In this document: piece after piece, positions 57,990-64,000 of the stretch
Layout: each line of letters starts with the position of its first letter
How positions within the stretch are numbered: the stretch's first letter is position 1
Source of the DNA: Pseudoscleropodium purum
Taxonomy: Eukaryota > Streptophyta > Bryopsida > Hypnales > Brachytheciaceae
Length of the DNA: 64,000 nucleotides
Reading direction: 5' to 3'
NCBI GenBank assembly: GCA_963969395.1
Contig: OZ017805.1
Location: forward strand, 744,001 to 808,000
Notes under the pieces: generated by a model
The model's database searches: none
Seen by the model: the letters and a program-made list of their open reading frames with translations, nothing else
What the model was told of the DNA's origin: nothing
Position numbers and translations under genes: made by a program

Positions 57990-60250
57990 TTTGACTCTTC
58001 TTTGATTTTTTTGGTTTCTTCTTTGCTCCTTCAATTTCTTCTGTTGATTCCTCAACTATTATATTTTTGGTCTTTCACTTTGATACTTCAATGTTGTCAT
58101 TATCAATTGAAGGGAGTGGTGGAGGCTAAGGTACCTTCATCATTGCCCTAATCACTCCTTATACCCGAACTTCCTCTTTCAACTTTTTACGCTGTTCTAA
58201 TTTGGTAGCTTCTTCTCTCAACTTTTGTACTCTTTCAAACTCACCATCCTCTTCTTTCAACTTTCTTATGCATTCCTGTAGTTCAACCACCTCAATTTCT
58301 ACCTTAGAAGACATAACATGATCTTCATCTTTTGGGGGGGGAATTACTTCATCTATAGTCCGTAGACTCAAAAATACAAGAATTTCAAGATGTATAGAAT
58401 TGGATACAAGAAGCAGAAGATAATCAAGATATTGAGACTCACCTCAACTTTGGTCACTACCAGCGGCACTCCTATTGCCTAGGCTTTGCAAAACAATAGT
58501 CTCACTAGTATTGATCAGGACATTTGTCCCTATGAAAGCGACAATGGGTGTTTGTGTACACATTTTGGATTCCTTCAATTGTTCTTGGTAAACTTTCTCT
58601 AGATCTAAAAAAAAACGAGAAGTGATTAGTTATCGAAATGCAATGGATTTCTAGTGTTGCGTATTTATTGAACAGAGAACTTGAACTCTAAGCTTTCATG
58701 TACATATATGTACTTCAAATACTTAATTGTGTACATTTAATATTGAATAATACACCAATTTGGACAAATGCATGAAGGTAATCCGCAAGGATTATACCAA
58801 TATTTGGATATTGCTTCAAAATTATAGATGTCAAGCAATCTAGTAGCATGTCCTATTCTTCTTCTAACTTCAAAGATTGACCGAACTCCTTGAGAGTGAA
58901 ATGTAGTTTACTAAATTCAAAGTTGTTGAACCACAATGGATGCACTATTGCATCGCAAGACTTCTCTACACATTTGCTAAAAACCCTAAACTAGATCCTT
59001 GTGCACCCTAGTACAAATGAATGCATGTGCATACTATTATATTGTTGAGGGGAAACCCTCTCAAGTACAGCGCACAAGGTAACTAAGTAATGGTACCTAA
59101 TCCAAAAACATTACTTGGGGCAAATTGGGAGAACAAAGGCTTAGGTTTCAAAGAAAATTCAATTTCACCTCTTCTCAGACAAGTAATTTGAACCAATAAG
59201 GCCTCAAATTGCCTCTTCAAGCATACCTATGTATTTCCAAGTAATTCATACCTTGAACTGCATAATTTGAGTCTAATAGAACTGCCTTGTAATCAACAAC
59301 TGTGTCCTCTATTATATTGTTGTACGCTTCAACTTTGTTCGATGAATCCTCTAGCCCATGCCCATATATGGTCTGTAGCTTCACAAATTCTACCTTGGTT
59401 CTCCTAAGTACTCCTTCTTGCAATGCCTTAGTCAATAAATGAACATTCTCCAAACTGACGCTTTCGTAATCTTGGATTAACGCATGAAGCTATAACCCGA
59501 CCAACTTTAGGAGGCGCACAAGGTCACTGACTTCTTTTTTATTTTCTTTAGTACATTCTTGTATATCTTGTACAACTCATCGTTTGTGTACTTCAATGTA
59601 CACTTTTCCTTCAAAGTAGTGTAAGGTCTTCCATAGTTTAGTATCAAGATCATATAGAAGGTCGTCAATGCCTTTTGCCTTGTAAATTTTTTTGTAGTTG
59701 GAGTTAGTGATTTTTGCAATAGATCCTAAATACAATTCAACCTTCTTCAATTATTTGCAACTCTGATTTTGGTTCAAAGTCCCTACAAACTCTGCCCACC
59801 TAACAGGCTTCTTCTTCTACTTCTCCAAAATGATACCCCCAGCAAATTGCTTTGCAATGACCTTGGACTTTGGAAAATCCCTTAAATACATCAATGAGAA
59901 GATCACTTGAATTAGTGAAAGTATTTTTTCATCCTTACATTTTGAATATGCATAGCCAATTCTTCTTTTTTTCCCCTTAGCTAGTCCAAAAACATCTATA
60001 AGGTCTATCTTCGCTAGGTCTAGTGGAATTTGGAGTTTGTATGGTTTTTTACTTGTTTTTGGCAAACCGTACAAGGTCTCAAAGTCTTATACACTCATGG
60101 TACGTAGAGGAAGATGCTTCTTCAAGGATGCCAATTTATTGAGTTCTTTTTTTTAAAAACTCTTATTCATATATGTTGCTTGTGGTAAGTTCGGCGACTA
60201 TGGCGCTAAATAATCCTCACAAAAACGTCCATCTTCAATGAAGATGCTGG
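57990..60250 (-). pseudogene. Decayed multi-block gene, helical and Lys/Glu-rich
   Basis: Minus-strand blocks in order: KKHLPLRTMSV and FETLYGLPKTSKKPYKLQIP (about 60,120-60,020), VFGLAKGKKRRIGYAYSKCK, KPVRWAEFVGTLNQNQSCK (about 59,800-59,755), YKAKGIDDLLYDLDTKLWKT, then NVHLLTKALQEGVLRRTKVE and YNNIIEDTVVDYKAVLLDSN to about 59,217. After an unassigned gap come a coiled coil (VVELQECIRKLKEEDGEFER, 58,371-58,159) and a basic tail (EIEGAKKKPKKSKKS, about 58,000). The main frame is kept across several stops read as Gln/Trp, with a frameshift near 59,600 shown by comparison with 56.9-57.1 kb. '(K)KPVRWAEFVGTL' recalls the gag-like domain of unit I (KVNWG...), but this is only a resemblance. Confidence 0.5.
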
Positions 60251-60329
60251 AAATGTTGTTTCCCTAGAAGAAGTGTTATTCCAAACAAATCAATCTTCGT
60301 TGGATGTCATTGTATCCTAAAATACAAAA

Positions 60330-60570
60330 TGAAAAGTTACATGAATGATCTAAGAATGTACATGGTATCCTAAATTATACATATTGTACATTTATTGTAC
60401 AACTGATCTTATCGTCTTGTTGCAAGCACTTATAAAATGTTGTAAGCATTTATATACAGAAAGGTCAACGCCTTTATTTTGTATCTAAAAACTTATGGAA
60501 TGTACTCCTTATTGTAAGAGATTGTACAATGATTGTACTAGTAAACCAATACAGTGACTCTACAAGTGAT
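60330..60570. repeat. TGTAC-rich spacer
   Basis: TTGTACA and GTACATT motifs recur (for example CATATTGTACATTTATTGTACAAC), matching other spacers of the 44-61 kb region. It lies 5' of the minus-strand remnant. Confidence 0.5.
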
Positions 60571-60959
60571 TGTAAGAAGAATCAAAGAAGAGAACTATTG
60601 CCTGAATTGCCTTCTTATGTAAAACTCAATTGAACTAAAACTCAAATCATTTTCAAAAAGTTGTCAAGAATTTAAAAAACAAGCAAATATCTTACTCTGT
60701 TGTTGCAACTCCAGCTCCTCTACTACCACTCCTCACTTTGTTGTTGCAACTCTTTACTATTTGATCTACTTTTTTTTTTAATTTATATAAGAATGTGTCA
60801 AGAGGAAGGAGGGAATCTTATTGCAAAAGCACCACATACTATGGAAAATCCCAAATTAGACAGAACATGGTGGATGACTATTGGTCTAAGATGTACAAAC
60901 TATACACATAGTACAAACAAGTACGATGGGCAAATCCTAAAATGAGAAATCATATTCAA

Positions 60960-63900
60960 GTTCAAAATTGGAGCAGAAATCTCCGATAAAGAAGTTAGAA
61001 GCCAAAACATCATTTTTTTCAAATTCAATGTTGGCCCATCTTTTCTATTATGCTCTCTACTAGACAATCCAAAAAAAATGTAAAAAAACCAACTTAAGGT
61101 CTAAATTTGGCCTTTATACTCGAATGAATCATTTCCTAGGATAATTTCTGATATAGATCGTTAAAATCTCAATAAATGCCTAGTCTAAGTACCTAAATAT
61201 AAGACCATTGGATTTACCTATTTTAATTGCAAAAATGAAATCCTAAACTAGGCAAAAAAAAAGTACAACAATGCTACAGCTGAATTTATGACAATACAAA
61301 TATTTAATGTTTATACTCCACACATCATATTCATAGATGAAAATCACTTTTTATTATGCAATTAATCAATGTATGAAAGATATAAGATCCTGATCTATTT
61401 TTTTTTAAGTTACAAAAACTATAAGAAAATTGACCCTAAACTTTCATCTTATACATTGCAAAGCGATTTAACCACAAAATCAATAGCAAAAATTATAAAT
61501 TGACAATGTAATTGTAGATATTGAAAGTAACTCCATTATTTGATAAGGCAATTTCAACATAAATGGCACATAATAAACAAGACATACAAATGAACTACAA
61601 CATCTAATGTGACAAAATCATAAAGTCAATCAATGTAACCAAAATTTAACAAGTGTTATTATGTAATTTATAAGCATTACTTAAATATCAAATCATTCAA
61701 ACATCCAAATTAGATAAAAAAATACAAGGTATTCATAGTTATTGCAAAATAAAATATAAGATCATGCCACTTCAAAAAGTCTCTTGAACAACATCAAAAC
61801 CTTCTATAGTCACCAAATCTCTATCTTGTTTGTAGCCATATTGTTTGTTACCACCATAGTAACCAACACTAACTTCCATAATAAGAAAATTTAAAACATT
61901 ATCAAGTGTCTTGATATCTCCTACATTTAGTTTTGATATTTGTTCAATCTAAGACTGCTTCTTTCAATGACAATGTATGCAAAGTGCAATGGTTTTGTGC
62001 AAACAACTTAGTCACTAACCAAAGACTATTAGTTAGACAATTCTTCAATTCCTATCTATATGAAATTCAACAACAATATTGTAGCTTGGAATATAAATGG
62101 TGCATTTTAGAAGCAAATAAAAGTATTCACAACAAGTTTAGGATATTGATAATCTTTCAATAGAGGTGGAGAAAAAAAATTATCATTTGTGATTGTTATC
62201 TAAAACTACTTGCAATTAGATACAAGAATGTGGCTTTGAATGTAATGAACAAAGTCCCAATATTTTTTCCTTTAAGTGTCTATACACTCTCTAATAGCAA
62301 AGGCATTGCATTGTAGTTAAAGAATTGACATTGTCATCTTTGTACATACAATAGTAGATCTCCACTTTGCTTAACAAAAAACATCTATCTTTCAATATAA
62401 GATTTGAATTCTATACAACTAAAATTTCGTCTCATTTTCTTACTTTGTCTTGTCCACTCTATCTTATTCATACCTTTAACAATCATCCAATAGCAATCTT
62501 CAAGTGGATTTCTTATCTATCCTTATTTTGATGTTTAACCCTTACCTAGCTAATCAATTACATATAGTCAATCTAAAATTTCAAGCTTGCTTTGGTGTAG
62601 GCAATTAAATTTCTTTGACTGTTATAAACAAGTTTAAAGGTTAACTATTGAAGACTATTATTTTTCACCAAAAAAGGTAAATATTGGATTTTTGAAAGGT
62701 CGTCAAAGACATATAAGTCCATTAGTAAAAGATTAAAGCACCCTAGTTTGAACACATCATTTTCCAACTTTGAGCAAAGTTTGCCAATTTCACTTGATTT
62801 GAGATCTAAAAAATTATACTTATCCATTTGCTTTGAAAATGGTCCTTATAGAAAGAATATAGTATTTTCATGATTTTTATGAAAGAAAATTTGAACATGC
62901 AAGTGTTGATTTGGAGTTATTTGCAATTTCTACTTATAAAAAAATTACATTTCAACAATTGCAAGGTGGATTGTGTAACGAAATTAATAACTCTTGATGT
63001 GATTTAAAGTTTTTGGAAGTGCATTTTAGTGTGCTAATACAATTTTTAGTTGCTCATGTCATCTCTAATCCTAAAAAAATCTTAAATGCAAATTTTTCAA
63101 ATATTGTAGAGGGAAACATACTAAAAATAGAATAAATACATTTCTCTTGTTATAATCACACAACTCTTATGCAATTTCATGCTGAAATTCGGTATGCATT
63201 CTAATAAACAAGCTCATTAAACATCTATGCAATTTGATTTTGAAAAAAAAAACCTTGCTTCATTAGGAATAATGATAAGCTCCATGTTCTTTTACATAGG
63301 AAAAATACACTTAGAAAGGCTTGGGCATGTAGGGGTTAATGTCCAAATGAACTTCATTTCCACCTTGAAAGACAACACTTCATCGAAAGCAAAGACTTTT
63401 GATTCTAACAAACTTTTTGTTTCAAACTATTGACTCTTGTATATTCTATTATAACTTCAAGCCTTTCAATTCAATTTCCACATTACAGTACTATATTCTA
63501 TTACTTCCAATTTAAATTCACTAATTTAGATTTAATACGTCCAAGATTTTGTAGAGAATTATATTGGAAAATAAGAGCAAGACATGTTGAAATTCAATAG
63601 TGTGAAATGATTATCTCCTTCCATAAACATCTTTGACAGCGACATCTTACAAAATTGGATTGCATGACTAGACAAAAAATAGTCAAAGCTATCTTACTTC
63701 AACCACTTGCACTATTACTTCTAAATTTCAAAACAATTCTACGAAATCAAATCTAGAGGTCAATTGCAACAAAACAATCAAGTGAATGTTGGCATATATT
63801 CCAACTATTCATATATTTATAGCCAACAAATCTTCAATTCCTACCATATATCCTAAACAAATTTTTTGAGAGTTACATTTAGGAAATAGAATGCAACATG

Positions 63901-64000
63901 TCTACATCAAATCAAAATCTCATTTTCAAGTTACTAAGAAACATAGACATATGCTACAAACTTAACCCAATTGCAATATTACAATATACATAATCAACAA
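60960..64000. other. AT-rich intergenic DNA, no gene seen
   Basis: Open frames at 61,933-62,163, 62,645-62,827 and 63,227-63,433 are short, AT-driven and motif-free. No tandem array or inverted repeat of note was seen. Confidence 0.5.

Noticed and set aside
1..64000. tRNA or rRNA genes, or organelle origin
   Set aside because: No cloverleaf-like or rRNA-like conserved stretch was noticed, and the spliced, decayed nuclear-type gene remnants argue against a plastid or mitochondrial origin. A covariance-model scan was not possible here.

Overview
The window looks like nuclear DNA of a large, repeat-rich plant genome. It is strongly AT-rich, gene density is very low, and the few coding stretches are broken by introns with GT/AG borders. 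Recognisable proteins are eukaryotic: a protein kinase domain, a plant-type FCP1/NLI-like phosphatase domain, a transposase with a plant DUF8039-like module, and gag-like coiled-coil proteins. The exact lineage cannot be read from the sequence. Nearly every reading frame is damaged, and the in-frame stops are mostly TAG where glutamine or tryptophan is expected, as expected for old methylated DNA. No tRNA, rRNA, CRISPR array, reverse transcriptase or integrase was found.

Layout. 1-2.9 kb: AT-rich DNA with a degraded GC-rich hAT-type MITE and one copy of an interspersed repeat. 2.9-11.7 kb: a decayed kinase gene on the minus strand, flanked by two inverted paralogues of a gag-like/coiled-coil gene and by minisatellites. 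13.7-18.2 kb: the best-preserved gene, a three-exon minus-strand gene with a ParB/DGQHR-like domain and only two visible lesions, preceded by an 86-bp hairpin array, a 142-bp array and a further coding exon. 21-24.9 kb: unidentified exons, a transposase fossil on the minus strand, and an exact 43-bp hairpin array just upstream of it. 26.2-28.6 kb: degenerate satellite units of about 175 bp in opposing orientations. 30.5-34.1 kb: a gag-only retroelement-like unit. 36.9-43.9 kb: a plus-strand, intron-containing, decayed paralogue of the ParB-like gene followed by an FCP1-like phosphatase remnant, with TTTAGCTC hairpins upstream and in most introns. 44.07-44.28 kb: a GC-rich MITE with an exact 8-bp target duplication. 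44.3-61 kb: decayed coding islands separated by GTACAA-rich DNA, a second inverted copy of the retroelement-like unit (51.6-53.0 kb), and a duplicated block with a long TA microsatellite. 61-64 kb: AT-rich DNA with nothing recognised.

The most striking pattern is that several coding loci carry their own family of short palindromic repeats in the 5' flank and introns. The palindrome sequence differs between loci but is similar within one locus, and both arms often change together. Two such loci encode the ParB/DGQHR-like protein family. Whether the palindromes are binding sites, hairpin RNAs or products of local gene conversion cannot be decided from sequence alone.
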